Assembly: GCF_037042905.1 (NCBI RefSeq)
Contig: NC_087247.1
Location: forward strand, 62,924,920-62,988,919
Length of the DNA: 64,000 nt
Origin: Lytechinus pictus
Taxonomy: Eukaryota > Echinodermata > Echinoidea > Temnopleuroida > Toxopneustidae
Direction: 5' to 3'
A model generated the notes under the pieces. The model was not told the DNA's origin. It worked only from the letters and a program-made list of their open reading frames with translations, and did not search any database. The position numbers were made by a program, and so were the translations under genes. Each line of letters begins with the position of its first letter. The stretch's first letter is position 1. Below, piece after piece: positions 26,031-39,120 of this stretch.

Positions 26031-26200
26031 AAATCAGGTTGCGCAGAAAAATTGAACAAGATTGGCTCTTGATACGACAACCATGCTTATTCAATGATTG
26101 GCTCATTAGCATTTCTTTTGTCTTCTTAAGTTTCTCTCACTGATCCCTGAAATGAGAGTGGATTCAGATTTACACATGTTTTTCTGCGCAAATGTTCTGA
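26031..26200. repeat. Imperfect inverted repeat
   Basis: 'atcaggttgcgcagaaaaa' (26033) and 'tttttctgcgcaaatgttctgat' in split form (26180-26201) are inverted relative to each other, with about 130 bases between. This may be a small decayed foldback element. Boundaries are uncertain. Confidence 0.45.
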
Positions 26201-27030
26201 TAGGCCTCAATATTTATTGTTTTGAATCTGCCATGCCTGAATGATTTGCTAAGCTGTTGGTCTAAAATAAAAGATGAGATTCCACTCTTGCGATAAGTAT
26301 CAATTCAAAGTAAAATATTATGAAATAATTATGAAATATGTCTCTGAAAACGGGTTTCCTTTTTTGTGGGACACAATGTATGTTGTGACATATGATTATG
26401 GATATCATCTTCAAGAAAACTATAGGTTACTTATCCTGCCCTTAGTATATATACAGAACACTTTAAGAAAATGTTAAAAAAAATAGGCAAACTTTTTTAA
26501 TTTTCTGGAAGCAAACAACAAACTCTTACACAATTAACAAGTGTGGCAAAGGTTGAACCTGTTTACCATCATATTTAGATGGGTCTAAAGCCTGATAAAT
26601 AGATGAGTTTACAAATCCATAAGAGCAAATCTAATGATTTATGTTTTGAAATTAGAAGTAAAGTGTAAAATAAAAAAGTGCATTTGGGGTCCTTGACTGT
26701 GTATTGGATGGTTTTAGCTGATAAGACGTCAACAGTATGGCAGAAGTCATTTGGATTTAGTCTAACACTTCTCAAATCCTGAAGACAGAAGCGTTGAAAT
26801 GACGCCCAGGCGGCTATGGGAAGCCAGGTGAGAATTATGAGTAATACAGGTGTGCAGAGGCAAGGGATGACTAGGGGGGAATGGTGAGGGATGTAGACTG
26901 CTCTGAGACGGCAGGTGAGGAAATCAAAAAGGAAAGTTTCAAAGATCTTCTCAACTGATGCAGTGAAAGTACCTGTCAGGTTTATTAGAGATTCAGAAAG
27001 GAAAGAGTTTGATAGTGTAATAGAGATAGA

Positions 27031-27085
27031 GCAAGAGAGAGAGAGGGGGGGGGGGGGTGGGGGTGGGGAAGGGGGAGGGAGAGAT
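27031..27085 (+). repeat. G-rich tract with quadruplex potential
   Basis: Several runs of three or more G separated by one or two bases ('ggggtgggggtggggaaggg', about 27054-27073) lie on the coding strand of the COPZ intron. The pattern fits the G-quadruplex consensus. ORFs over it are poly-Gly or poly-Pro artefacts. Confidence 0.7.
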
Positions 27086-29984
27086 GTGGAAAGAATCCCA
27101 TGAAAAAGAAATGAGGTAAAGATGAGTTTGAAGAGATGGTAAATATATGGAGGAGCAATAGATAGAGTGCTTCAAATGGAGCAGCAGATTGTACATGTTG
27201 GAACATCAAATGTTTATTTTCAGCTAATTATTCACATGGATCTATTACTTTTTGCCGTTTTGTAGCCGAAGGGTGAAACGTACAGAAATTCAGATCCGAT
27301 AGTGTTTCCATTTTATGTCATCTTTGAATCTAATAAACTCTCAACACACTATCACACGTAGGAGAGTCAGACATGGGAACAAAAAATGGGCAAGCTCCAA
27401 GAAAATGTCAGGGGGAAATCGAATAATAGAACTTCTCATGGTTCCAGCACTTGTTAACATGAGGTGAAAATGTGTTATTTGGACTTGAGTTGAATGTTGT
27501 GGGAGAAATCAAACCTTGTGACTTTTCATTCATTTGAACGTTTAGTCCCTTGGTGTACCCCAAGCTGTCTACAGTAGCTCACAGGTGTACTGATGAAGAC
27601 TGTTACCTGAAGAGATGAGATAAGCTTTAACCTCCACACGTTTACTGATATTCTGTATGAAGCAATGTCACTGCCAAGTTATAGTGTTTTATGCAGGTGA
27701 GAGAAAGGAGACAGAAACTAGAGAGTGTGGTAGGATAGAAACAAAGATTTAATATTGTAGAATAAGTTAAGGACACAAAACAAGGGAGAGACAGCGAGAG
27801 AAAGAAGAGAGGTAAGAGAAACTAAAGATAATAAATAAACATTGGACATAGCATTGAAAAAAAAACCCAACTTTTTAATGTAAAGCACCTTCTTTGCTGA
27901 CATTAATGTATAATAACTTAAAATCATTAGCAGTAGCTTGAGATCTTTTTCCAATTATAAAATTATTGCCTCATGAAGGATGAACAAAATAGCATTTTAA
28001 TTAATCATGTATTAGTCTTTTATCCTTTTCAAGTGGATTGTTTATTTTGTACGTGAATTCGGTGTATCATGGTTCATTCCCTAGCTTGTATTTGATATAA
28101 ATAGCATAATTTTGAGCAGCTACCTATTCTTACTGCAAATAGATATACACTCATCCTGAGAATTGGTATCTCGTTAAATCTTTCTTCATTTAAATTGGTG
28201 GATTAAGAGATCAGTAAAGCTCTTTGATCATTTTGAAGTAGTTAGCAATCATTAAAGTGACCCTCAAATTAGATTTTGTCCCTCTGGCCCAGAAGCAAGG
28301 GTGTGGCATCAAATCCAGGGTCTTAAATCACCTGGACACGTCATGTGACCCACAGACATTTAAGTTGATTGGCTGCGGGCTGCGAGTGTATTGGATGTGG
28401 CATGAGGGTAAAGGACAAGGTTTCTTGATTAATGGCCTGTTCCAAATGGGACCAGGGGAGAAACTAGTTAAAAGAAATGAGGTAATGGAAATTTGAAGGC
28501 TCAACTATGACTTGGCAAGAAAGGGAACTGAAAAGTACATTTGACGAGGCAATGGGTATGTGGTTACCTGGTAATCTCTGAGGTTTCCAGATTTTTTGTC
28601 AGGTTCATTCAAATTCCAATGAAGTTGTGTACATTATAAAGCTTTATATATCACTGTGTATACAGGTATGCCTTCAAGTAATGATACGTACAGTGTGAGG
28701 CAATTTCCCTTTTCCTAATAGAAAACTTACAAATAAAATTATGTTCAGATTAAAACAAAAATGAATAAGGGGAGGCAAAGAACAGAAATCTGTGCGGTTT
28801 TCATCATCCTTTCAGGCAAATATCCAGTAATTCACCTTTACTCTGTACTATTGTCAAAATGCATTGTTCTCTTCTGTTTCTGCAGTCAGTAGCATTTAAT
28901 GCTGAGTGACCTCTGCTGATTACAATATTAAACAAATTTCATATAAATCAAACATTGCTATGATTTTAAAGTTTTTTTATGCAACATTGGTGAAATAATT
29001 GGTAAGAAGGTATTCTGAATGGACAATATGTATACACAGGGAGGGTTACGAAAAATGACAGTAGATCTTGGGTCGAAGCAGACTGTTCAATTAGCGAATA
29101 GCCTTGTTGTCAATTTGAGTGATTAGTCGATCAGACAATCAAAGTTTGATGAGTTGACATCTGGTTGGTTTGATGAGTAGGAAAGGCTGCCCCCTACCTG
29201 TGCTTGTCTGTACAGGAAGGCATTTTTGGAGGTTTCTCAAAGATTACAGAGGTGATTTAGAAACAGGTTCCTATGAAAGGATCATTCTTGGTACGGCAGT
29301 GGTGTGTGCTTCAGATATTATATGAGCTGCATTTCGTTACGTCTGTGTAGAAATTTTTGTATTACCCCATGTTAATTTGTCTCTTTGATGTGAGAATGCC
29401 CTAAGTTCTATGTATTCAGGTGTTCAAGGTCATTTCTACTTGGATACAATGCATGAAAATGTTGGTCTTGAGCATTCTTGAACAGATGCAGGAAAATTCC
29501 TTCCTGAAGAAAAGATCATTAACTCTATTACAGTCAATATGTTTTTAGTCAAATATTCCTTTATACTGAAATTAAGAATTCATTTCATTTCATTTCCAAA
29601 ACAAAGAAGTTCAAGAAGATCATTTAGAAGTATTGGTAAACCATTTTTTTAGAGGAGTCTTGAAAAGATGCATATTTAAGAAACTTAAACTAATCAATTT
29701 CCACTGGTAGGCTATTACATGTAAGTCAGCCAGTAAACTTACCAGTAACCTTATAATAGGGTACTGAGCATAGTCATACAATATTAGTTCTGCCAGGTCC
29801 ATGTTCATCAAGAGATACCTAGAGTTGAAGGCCTCTGTCAAGGTCTAACTAATTATGCTGACTCATGTCAGGGCATGCTAGTTAATTACAATAGAAGAGA
29901 GAAACAAACATGTTAATGTTTCAATTTAGGTGAGGATCTCACAGAACACAGAAACATCTCCCTAGTGGCTTACAGGTGTTTGGT

Positions 29985-30071
29985 AATCTTCCAACACATC
30001 TGAATTACAGAATAAAAAAAAAATATTCAGTAGTTTTTTTTTATTCTGTAATTCAGATGTGTTGGAAGATT
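29985..30071. repeat. Near-perfect palindrome with 38-base arms
   Basis: The left arm starts 'aatcttccaacacatctgaa' (29985) and runs into a ten-base A-run. The right arm mirrors it and ends 'cagatgtgttggaagatt' (30071). A loop of about ten bases ('tattcagtag') lies between. Apart from one base of difference in the A/T run, the arms are fully complementary. A transcript would form a very stable hairpin. It could be a fresh inverted duplication or a template-switch error, in the genome or in the assembly. Confidence 0.9.
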
Positions 30072-30380
30072 GGAAGACATGATGTTGTGTGATTCATGAG
30101 AAAATACATGTATTGCCCCAAATTAGTATCTTATCGGGAGAAGCTGGCTATTGGAGAGTGTATGACACTATTTAAAATTTGTATAAAATTCTTTCAGATT
30201 GGCAAGTATGTTACAAGATTCATTCTTTGCGGCAAAGTTCCCTTGAGGTGTTGTGGGCAGTGTATTTGTCGGAGAAACGATGGGAAATAGAAATTTCCTC
30301 TTGCTGTTATGAGGTGATGATGAGAACTATCCCTAATGTTGACAACTAGGTATCATTCATGATGTCACAATGAAGGGGAG

Positions 30381-30392
30381 GGGGGGGGGGGT
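30381..30392 (+). repeat. G homopolymer
   Basis: A run of about a dozen G preceded by 'gaaggggagg' and followed by 'tttcatttag'. One of many G or C runs scattered through these introns. Confidence 0.8.
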
Positions 30393-31757
30393 TTCATTTA
30401 GAATGAAAAGAGAGAGGGAGGGAAGAGAAGTTTGGGGATGAAGAGCATGCATGATGTACTCTACATGTAGATGAAGTTGTACCGAGTAGACAGGCAGAAA
30501 AAAATGGGGAAGGCATTATCTGATGGCTTGCTCTTGTATGAATGCTAATATTTCAAGATAACACTCAGATATTAACTGTGTCAGGGGGAGGGAAATGAAT
30601 ATACTAAATGTAAATGGATAAGACATACTAATTTATGAACTTAATGATATTTGTGCATTATGTAGCCCTGAAAGTAACATGGATGGGATGACGCTCAAAT
30701 ACAAATTTAGAATAAATTTTCCTGAAAACTTTCAAATTCATTTTAGATTGATTAAAATTGCAGCAGAATCTGAATTCTTTTATCAGCCATTAACTCAATG
30801 TCAAACTCAAATAAACCATTATCATTGAGCAGGAAAACTATTCCCACTTTATTGTAACTTATTCCTCAACTCTGAATAGGTCAATATCATTCACAAATTT
30901 GTTCATAGACTACATATGTATCAGTATGCATGATATGACTGGCTGGATCTTAATCTCCAATTCAATTCCACTAACACACTCTGATGAGTAACAAAAAAGG
31001 TATTTTTCAATAAAAGTACAAAATCTCATTTGATTTTGTTAGGATTCATTATCAGCTGTTTTTTGCTCACATATCTGGTCTGTGCACTCGCCAGCCAGGG
31101 ACCCAAGATGTCAGATTGGTCCGTGCGAGGTGTCACGCCTCCTGAAGGAAGTGAAGCACATGTCAGTTCATCAGTGGGAGTTAGTACACGTTTCCATGAC
31201 GATATGACTCTAATCATCTGATGACTCGAGTGATAGCCCAACACTCAGAAGGGAAACGCTGTGTCGATACATGTACATTTTACTCTCTTACAACAGTTCT
31301 AGGTCTTATATACAAGTAATAGGAAGAATGATGGTCTACTTTATTATTAATTCTAAATGGAGGATATTTTCATGTTTGACTCCCTGAGTATAGTATGATA
31401 ATTACTGTAGTGTAATTCTGAATATACAAATAGAATAAAGTATGAAAAAGGAATCCCAATGATAATATCTATACAATCTTTTAGCACAGAATGGTTGTTA
31501 ATTTCAATGAGAAATAGTGGGTAACAGACAGTATTTTGAAATGCTCTGTACTTGAAAACAAATAGAATATGAAATTGGCAGTATCACTCTTATTGAGTTG
31601 TTTATTCTTGATAGTGCACGTAACTGTAAACATTGGTGTATTTCGGTCCTTTATATTAATGAGAAATTCCTTCAAGATTTCTGTATTGACCTTTATGTAC
31701 TCTAAATTTTTCAAGTTGTTCCATGCAGCTGAGTATAATGAAGCCATGAAAAAGTAA

Positions 31758-32364
31758 GAGGTCAAATCCATCCCAGGCAAATTTTGATTTTGATCAATAT
31801 AGAAAAATAAAAAAAAAGCATAATGCTGAAAATTTTATCAAAATCGGATGTAAAATAACGAGGTTAGGACAAGTTAAAGTTTCGCTTGTTTTTCACAAAA
31901 CAGTTATATGCACAACTCAGTGAGTTTCAAATGAGGGAGTCGATGATGTTCCTCACTCACTATTTCTTTGTTATTTATTGGTTAAATTATACAATATTTC
32001 ATTTTTTACAGATTTTACAATAAGAACAAACTTGATTGAACCTTAAGATGTTAAAACAATGGTATTACCACATGTTCAGGGAGAAATGAAACTTTTTTCA
32101 TAGGACGACACGAAAAAAACTGGAATATTTAATATTTCTTATTATAAATTACAAAACAAATAGTGAGTGTACGATGTCATCAGTCCCCTCATTTGCATAC
32201 CGACCAGGATGTGAATATAACTGTTTTGTGAAATTAAGCGAAACTTAAAAATGTCATAACTTTCTTATTTTACATCCGATTTTGATGAAATTTTCAGTGT
32301 TATGCTTGTTGGATTTTTTTCTTTTTATTCAAATCAACTTTTTGTTGGGGTTGACTTGTCCTTT
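31758..32364. mobile_element. Long-inverted-repeat foldback element, copy A
   Basis: The left half has 'tcaaaatcggatgtaaaata' followed by 'aagtttcgctt' and 'cacaaaacagttatatgcac'. The right half has the reverse complement in the same order ('aactgttttgtgaaatt', 'agcgaaact', 'attttacatccgattttgat'). Terminal sequences are related to 'ggtcaag/atcca' and 'ggttgacttgtccttt'. About 180-base arms flank a unique centre of about 240 bases. It is related to copies B and C at 38522 and 39596 but clearly diverged. No ORF of note. Confidence 0.8.
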
Positions 32365-32480
32365 AAGGACGTTAATGTTTTTGCGCATCATGATCTGCGC
32401 ATATTTTACTCTCTGCGCGCTGACGTCACAATGGATGAACAGGTGATTAATCAGCTGTAGGTATGAGCTGAAATTTCTCA
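32365..32480. other. CpG-containing patch with CRE-like site
   Basis: The sequence 'ctgcgcgctgacgtcacaat' (about 32414) contains a full TGACGTCA palindrome inside a short GC-richer patch with repeated 'tgcgca'. It may be repeat-derived, because similar text occurs near 52300. No direct evidence of function. Confidence 0.3.
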
Positions 32481-35400
32481 TCATCTGCACTTTAACTTCA
32501 GATCCCTTGTCTTATTTTATGAAGCTAATAAACTAGAATTATTTCATGGACAATTTTTTAAAACTACCTCTACAATTTCAAAATACTTTACTCTGCAGTG
32601 CTGCAAAGTATGATGAATATGACCCTGAGTTTGAATGAATGGTAGAGTGGTTTCAAAATTTTTCTCATATTGATACAAAGCATTTGGTGGGTTTTTGGTG
32701 TTTTAAAAAGCACATTTACTCTTATTATAAAAGTGCTGATAGCTTGAAAACAAGCTCAAGAACCCATATTTTTTTAATTTTTACACCTCTTACGTATACC
32801 TTCCTCTTCAACTTTGCAAAGTGTGGTGAAAATGACATGGGTTTTAAGTAAAGTGCATCATTTATTGTACTTCTCAAGTTTGTTATTGAAATTTCACATT
32901 TTTGAGATTGGGTTTTTGTTATCTTTCACACCATTTAAAAAAACTTACAGTGCTGTTAGACTAAAAAGAGCAAACTAATAACAACATAAATAGATTCTCC
33001 ATCTTAAGGATACAATTATTAACTATATTGCAAATATTTGATGAAATTTTCATGAATTTTGACTGAGTAATATTATTTTAAACTCATTGTGGTTTGTGAG
33101 CTCTAGAAATTTGAAATTCTTTTGAATGCGCAATTCTTAACATTTCTTTGGCGGAACTTTGAAGCGCTATAACAAAAAATCAAGCACATGGACCCATGTT
33201 AATTTTTGCATATTCTGAATATTCAGGTGCGAAAGTATCTACGTGCAAATTTTGGTGAAAATGACATGTGGATTTCACTTTAACTGTGGAATGCCCTTAA
33301 AAAGAAAAAGAGGAGGAAACTCATGTTCCACCTGTTTTGTTATCAGGGCTTACATATGCCTCCATTAAATGTTGCAAAATGGATGATGCTAACGTCGCTC
33401 ATAACAAAGATGTGGGAGTGTTGAGGGTGCATGTTGATGAAGAACACTGACAACTTGACATACATGGATCTCATGGAAGGACACTGATCAACGCCCACCT
33501 GTGCAAAACTTGGATGTAGACACACCTCTTACTAAATTAACCTGTTCTTGCCCAAAGTCATTATCGGCAAGGTGGGAGCAAAGCAAAAACAGCCTTTAAA
33601 ACGATCTCGGCAAATTGCTTCATGTAGGCACCTTTTGGAAACGTGTCAAGATTATTACAGAACATCCCTGATAATGATAACGTGGGCTTTGCTGTAATCA
33701 CAAGTGTTTATAGACCAATTTTTAAGGTGTGATGCCTGTAACTTCATGAAGTTTGTTGTTATTTTTTAATACATGAAGAGTATGTTTCATTGTTTCTTAA
33801 CTATGCACTATTCTAAAATCAATGAAATATGTAAACATGAATTTGTTGTGGAATAATAATCAAGTACATAAATTTATCCTTACAGAGTTTTTATTTATTC
33901 TGAAATTTGCCAGCTGTGAAATTGATTTTATTTCTGAAAGATCATTAAGCAATTTGGGTGACTGGTGAAAAAGATTTTAAGAAAGTTGCGTAGAGTCCTT
34001 TGCGAAAACCTGCTACAAAATAATGTGTAGCAAATTATATTTTGTTAATGCAAATAATTGTGGTTTAATACCTGGATCCTATTGTTGAATACAAATGTGT
34101 ATATTCTGTTGGAGTTATATTGGAATGATTTATTGATATTTCATGTAGTTTGTAATGAGTGGGAAAAATGAAGTGATGTGAACTCTCAGGTTTGGTTGGA
34201 TTTCAAGGTTTGAAAGCAGGTATTTAGAATGACTTAGCTGAAATACAGACCTTAACTTTTTAAATTTGTAATATATTGTACCTGCAAGATAGGATAAACT
34301 AGTTTGTATGAGGCAGGTGAGATTCAAAGCTGAAGATTCTGGACTTAATTGTAATGAAACACCTAGGTCATGTGCAAAGAAATTATCTTTCAGAACTGAA
34401 GATTGGTGATAACAGGCAGTCCATCCCACTTTGACGCCTAATGTGCCACAACTATCAGTGGGGCGTCACTGATACACTAGAAAAAAGTACTCCAAAAAGA
34501 ATAGGTGGGACTGCAACACCTGTTTGGGATTTCTAATTTTTCTTGTAGTCCCATGTTGTTGTGAGCTGTGGGCATTAAGACTACCACTACCACGTGCTGT
34601 CTAGACAACTCCATAGTCATTCGGCCACTGTTGTCACTCCTGTATTTGTTTCTTTGGAGATAAAATTCTCTTACATGGAAGCCATGGTGTGATTTCTCTA
34701 AGGCATAATGTATATGACAAAACTTATGAAGACTATACCAAGATATTTCTTTTCAATCTGTTTTCATTGAGATTGATGAACATGGCAGCAGTGGTTGAGT
34801 GACGTGGAACACTTCAGGTTCATGTACCAATAGCGTGAGATGATGAATGAGAAATAAAGTACCTCTCCAAAAATTAGAAAAATGAAATCAAAATAAAGTA
34901 ATAATAGGAAACATACAAACATTTACACACAATGAAAATGAAATCAATCTTTATTTTATCTCGTGGGTGTTGTTGAATGTTGTCATTGATTGTCTTTTGA
35001 GAATATATACGCTTCAATCTTAATGACACTGAGCATCAATGTTTAATCTACCAATGATGAGCCAATCATTCCCATAGGCGGAACTCTACATCTCTCATCG
35101 ATGAATTGCATGTTGTAGTATTCTTTACAATGTCTCTTGTAGTCATGGAGGTCTTTGATTATTAAATCATCTGTCTCAGAAGAGAATATATTTGCCCTTC
35201 AGGACATTAAAAATGAACTTCACATTGTCAAATGTGTCTATAGTGATCATCCAAGTGAATGTATAAAGAGATGGTCACGAAGAGACGTGTCTTCTTAAAT
35301 GCCTCTCATTTCGACACAATCATTTAAATCAAGTTGACAAGTTAAAATCCTATCAGATGGCCATGATTAGAGTTGGATAAGTGAATGGGATGATACCCAG

Positions 35401-36639
35401 TACCTTGAGACTAACAAGTAAGATATTGTCATAGACGCTCATTCAATTATGGATTAGCTCTAGAGAAATCTCATCATCCTAAACTGACCCATCATAGTTT
35501 AGATATTATTTGAATCGTCATATTGATATTACAACTTTTTATCCCAATTGCATTAATTTACTGATTTTATTTGCATCTCTTATGTTACTGTCAGCAATAA
35601 ACTAGAATACAATAATGCAAAAAACATTTGGCAGACATATTTCATTTTTTTAGTCAAGGGAAATAACTTTTTTATCACATGGTTATCAAATAATTCTTCT
35701 ATGAAGTGAAAAAAATATTCAGTTTCTAAATGGTGTTTTCACTTTAAGAGATCAACTTGTTTTTCGTTTCTTTTTTTTTGAAGAGTTTGAATACATTGCA
35801 CAGTACTTCTTAAGGAGGTTCAGAATACTTGGAAAAGTAGGTGTGTTGTTGGGTAGGATTATAGCTGAAGATGTCAGAGCATATTTGTATGATTAATAAG
35901 GGCCATATGCAAGGCTTGTTAGTTTATCGTGTAATATTACAGGGATTACATTATCATAACTGTAGGCCTACTACTAATCACATAATTACTTCAATATTCA
36001 ACCCATTTTCACTTAAGTTCATACAGTAATGGTATGATGGTTCTTGAACTCAAAATTTCCAACTAACACTATTATAAAGAGTTCAATTGAATGAAAAGAG
36101 ACAAGGGAAAGGGAGTGGCTTTTTTGTCTTGAGAAGACTGTCATGCCTCGACCATTATCAGATGCACCTAGGACATTGCATACAATTTATTGATATGTAA
36201 CTTTTTTTCAGTTGACAATGACCATGGTATCAATGCTAACAGCCAATTAAAATCATACATTCCATGGAATTCACTGCTTGATGGCAAACCTACCATCATA
36301 ACCTATGTGCAATAGGGTGCAGGCCTATTTTTGTAAGAATGCAATCATCTTAAAGTGATCGTTTCACTTTGTTCTGATTTCAAAAAATTCTCATTTTAGT
36401 TCTTCAAAATGGGCTAAACATTAGGCTTAGAGTGTAAAAATACCATCCCAAAAGTTTCAAAGTATCATATCTAAAGCAAAATATTCTAAAACTTTGGAGA
36501 TGTAAACCAAAGTTTGAAAATAATTGGGGGTTGGTTTCGGTGACTATGTGTTTTCAGTGAATCTTTGCACCACAACACACAAACTCTAGATGAAACCATT
36601 TGACCTACATACAGTGTGCACAAGGTACACTTAATGCAC

Positions 36640-36960
36640 AGTGCAGCTAAGGCTGTAGTCACAACTCAGAGCGGAGACCGCCGCTGGAATTTAGGCATCG
36701 CTGAACGATTATTGTAGAAGTCGAGCAGGCTGTAAAAATACTTAGCGGTGGCTGAGCAGTGCCCGCTCAAGGCCAAATCTGGGTTAAATCGGGGAACTTA
36801 TCTGTTTGGTGTCCGAGCAGTGATCGGCTGTCGACCCACCGAATCCCGGGCGGTCCCCCACCGGCCACCGGCCTATTTTTAGGTAATCGCCCGTCCGATC
36901 TTGAATTCGCCGTGACGTGAGATCATCAACAGATATCTGACCGGCAAGTAACTGGCCAGT
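36640..36960. other. GC-richer patch of unknown nature
   Basis: Base composition is clearly richer in G and C than its surroundings, with many CpGs ('gaccgccgctgg', 'gtcgacccaccgaatcccgg', 'ccaccggccaccggcc'). No ORF or known motif was recognised. It may be a fragment of an unrecognised repeat that joins the foldback element beginning at 37127. Confidence 0.4.
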
Positions 36961-37126
36961 GAAAAGTGAGCAGGCATTTTAACCCTGCGCTAAATCTTGA
37001 CTGGCCCTCTTCACGATTAATCTCGAGATTCAAGAAACCCCACCTCTACCAGTGCAAGAAGAGCAATTTGTGCTCGAGTGAGGCATCGATGCATTTTGTG
37101 GTGTGACGCTGTGAATAAATAATCCT

Positions 37127-37361
37127 GAATGCGTCTGCACCTGCGAATTAGCGGGATAATTCATAAATCGCACGCTATTTTGCAAATAATCCTAAGTTGA
37201 CTTGGGATTGCATTCTGGAACTATCCCGATTGGGATTACAATTCAGCAAACTATCCTGATGATTGGTTCTCCATTACAAATAATCGCGAGATTGTTCAGA
37301 TCTATCGGGATAATCAGAAATAGCGCACTAATTTTAAAACTCAGGCAGGTGCAGACGGCCC
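37127..37361. mobile_element. Foldback MITE-like element
   Basis: The left end 'gcgtctgcacctgcgaatta' and the right end 'tcaggcaggtgcagacggcc' are inverted. Inner pairs such as 'gcgggataattc' and 'tcgggataatcag', and 'aatcgcacgctatttt' and 'aaatagcgcac', are mixed direct and inverted copies. Length is about 235 bp. The 70-codon ORF crossing it is not a credible gene. Confidence 0.6.
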
Positions 37362-38095
37362 TATTGCCTTCATTATTTCAGAGGTGTTATTCCCACACAC
37401 CTGGGTATGAGTAAGTGAGGTGATAGTGAGGTTTACATGACAAATTATCAGTATAAGATTTGGACATATTAAACTTCTATGCAAAGTATTTTTCTAGGAA
37501 TGAATGGACCCAAGTCTTAAAAAGGAAGTAACCTTGTTGTTGTCTTTAGTTTGAACAATCAATACTATCAGGAAAGTGTAGGCAGATGCAGTAGTAACAC
37601 TGTCATGTTGATATTGCTTTAGCACATCTAGTTTGGAAATGACCACTTATACATCTTCTTTATTTTAGTTTTATAGATTGTAATACTGCTTTCAATGTTT
37701 AGAACTTCCAGGTTTCAAGAACCTAATGTTTCAAACTCTGTTGTTTGTAGTGAGAACCTAGCCATTGACACTTTCTTAGTTTCAAGATCCTGAGAGGTTT
37801 GTTATCTGACCAGCCCACTAGTTATCTCTCAGGAGAGTAGCTGGTTTACTGGTTACTTGGTAAACACAACGCCTGTCTACCATCATAGGTATCGGCAAGT
37901 GGCCAAAGTGTTTCGCAAGACTTTGGATCAGACGGCGTTGCAATATATCACCTTTATTTCTTGTCAGAATTTGCATTTTTACTTTATAACAAAAAAGATT
38001 GCATTAAACAATGATTTAAAGCCAAAATCATTTGCATACATGTAGGTCGTAAAATGCAGTAATAAACTAATTCATAATCTATGAAAAGTAATCAT

Positions 38096-38270
38096 AAAGG
38101 GATGCTCCATTCTTAAAATATTTATATCTGGATAAATAGAGTAAAATTCACTGAGCAAAATGCAGAAAATTTCATCAAAATCGGATAACAAATAACAAAG
38201 TTATTGAATTTTAAAGTTTAGCAATATTTTGTGATAACAGTTATATGCACGTTATCATGAATATTCATTA
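38096..38270. mobile_element. Half of a foldback element related to copies A-C
   Basis: 'tttcatcaaaatcggataac', 'aaataacaaagttatt' and 'gataacagttatatgcac' parallel the left arm of the elements at 31758 and 38522. No matching right arm follows before the duplication boundary near 38270. It is probably a truncated copy or a related family. Confidence 0.5.
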
Positions 38271-38338
38271 GGTGGGCTGATGATGTCACATCCCCACTTT
38301 CCCTTTTCTTATGTTATTACATGAAATCATAATCGTTT

Positions 38339-38425
38339 CGTTATTATAATAATAATAATAATTAACATTATTTGTATAGTGCTTATCACAAAACATGTCT
38401 CTAAGCGCTTAGGAAAAATAGAAAG
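38339..38425 (-). mobile_element. SINE-like tail fragment, reverse orientation
   Basis: (AAT)n followed by 'ttgtatagtgcttatcac' and 'atgtctctaagcgctta'. The complement has the 'taagcgct ... gcactata' order followed by an ATT tail, similar to the 3' modules of the SINEs at 6070 and 17598. A duplicate lies in the second copy of the tandem duplication at about 39413-39499. Confidence 0.5.
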
Positions 38426-38521
38426 AGAGAAAGAATTTCAGCAAAAAACTAAAGTAATTGTATCATTAACAGTAGACCGTAGAGAGTTGAGGGGCTTCAC
38501 ATGGAAAGGGAAAGGCTGTTT

Positions 38522-39120
38522 AAAGGTCAAGTCCACCTCATAAAAAGTTTGATTCGAATAAATAGAGAAAAATCAAACTAGCAAAACGCTGTAAATTTCA
38601 TCAAAATCGGATGTAAAATAAGAAAGTTATGACATTTTTAAGTTTTGCTTATTTTTCACAAAACAGTGATGTGTACAACTAAAATGAGACGGTCAATGAT
38701 GTCCTTCACTCACTATTTCTTTTGTTTTTTATTGTTTGAATTATGCAATATTTCATTTTTTTTTTATAGATTTGACAATAAGGACCAACTTGACTGAATC
38801 ATATAATATTAAACAATGCTCGTACCACATGTTCAGGGAGGAATTAATCGTTGTTTCACTTGACAATGAGGAGAAAAATAGAATATTCCCTATTACATAT
38901 AATAAAATACAAAAGAAATAGTGAGTGGATGACGTGATCAGTCTCCAATTTGCATAGCGGCCAGGATGTGCATATAACTGTTATGTGAACTTAAGCGAAA
39001 CTTTAAAATGTCATAGCTTTCTTATTTTACATCCAATTTTGATGAAATTTTCAGTGTTATGCTTGTTGGATTTTTATCTTTTTATTCAAATCAATTTTTT
39101 GTCGTGTGGACTTGTCCTTT
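38522..39120. mobile_element. Long-inverted-repeat foldback element, copy B
   Basis: The left end 'aaaggtcaagtccacctcat' and the right end 'gtcgtgtggacttgtccttt' are inverted. The arms continue through 'tcaaaatcggatgtaaaata' and its complement, and 'aagttttgctt' and 'agcgaaacttt'. The arms are about 170 bases and the centre about 250. Flanking TTTA/TAAA could be part of the palindrome or of a target duplication. No transposase, so it is non-autonomous. Confidence 0.85.
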
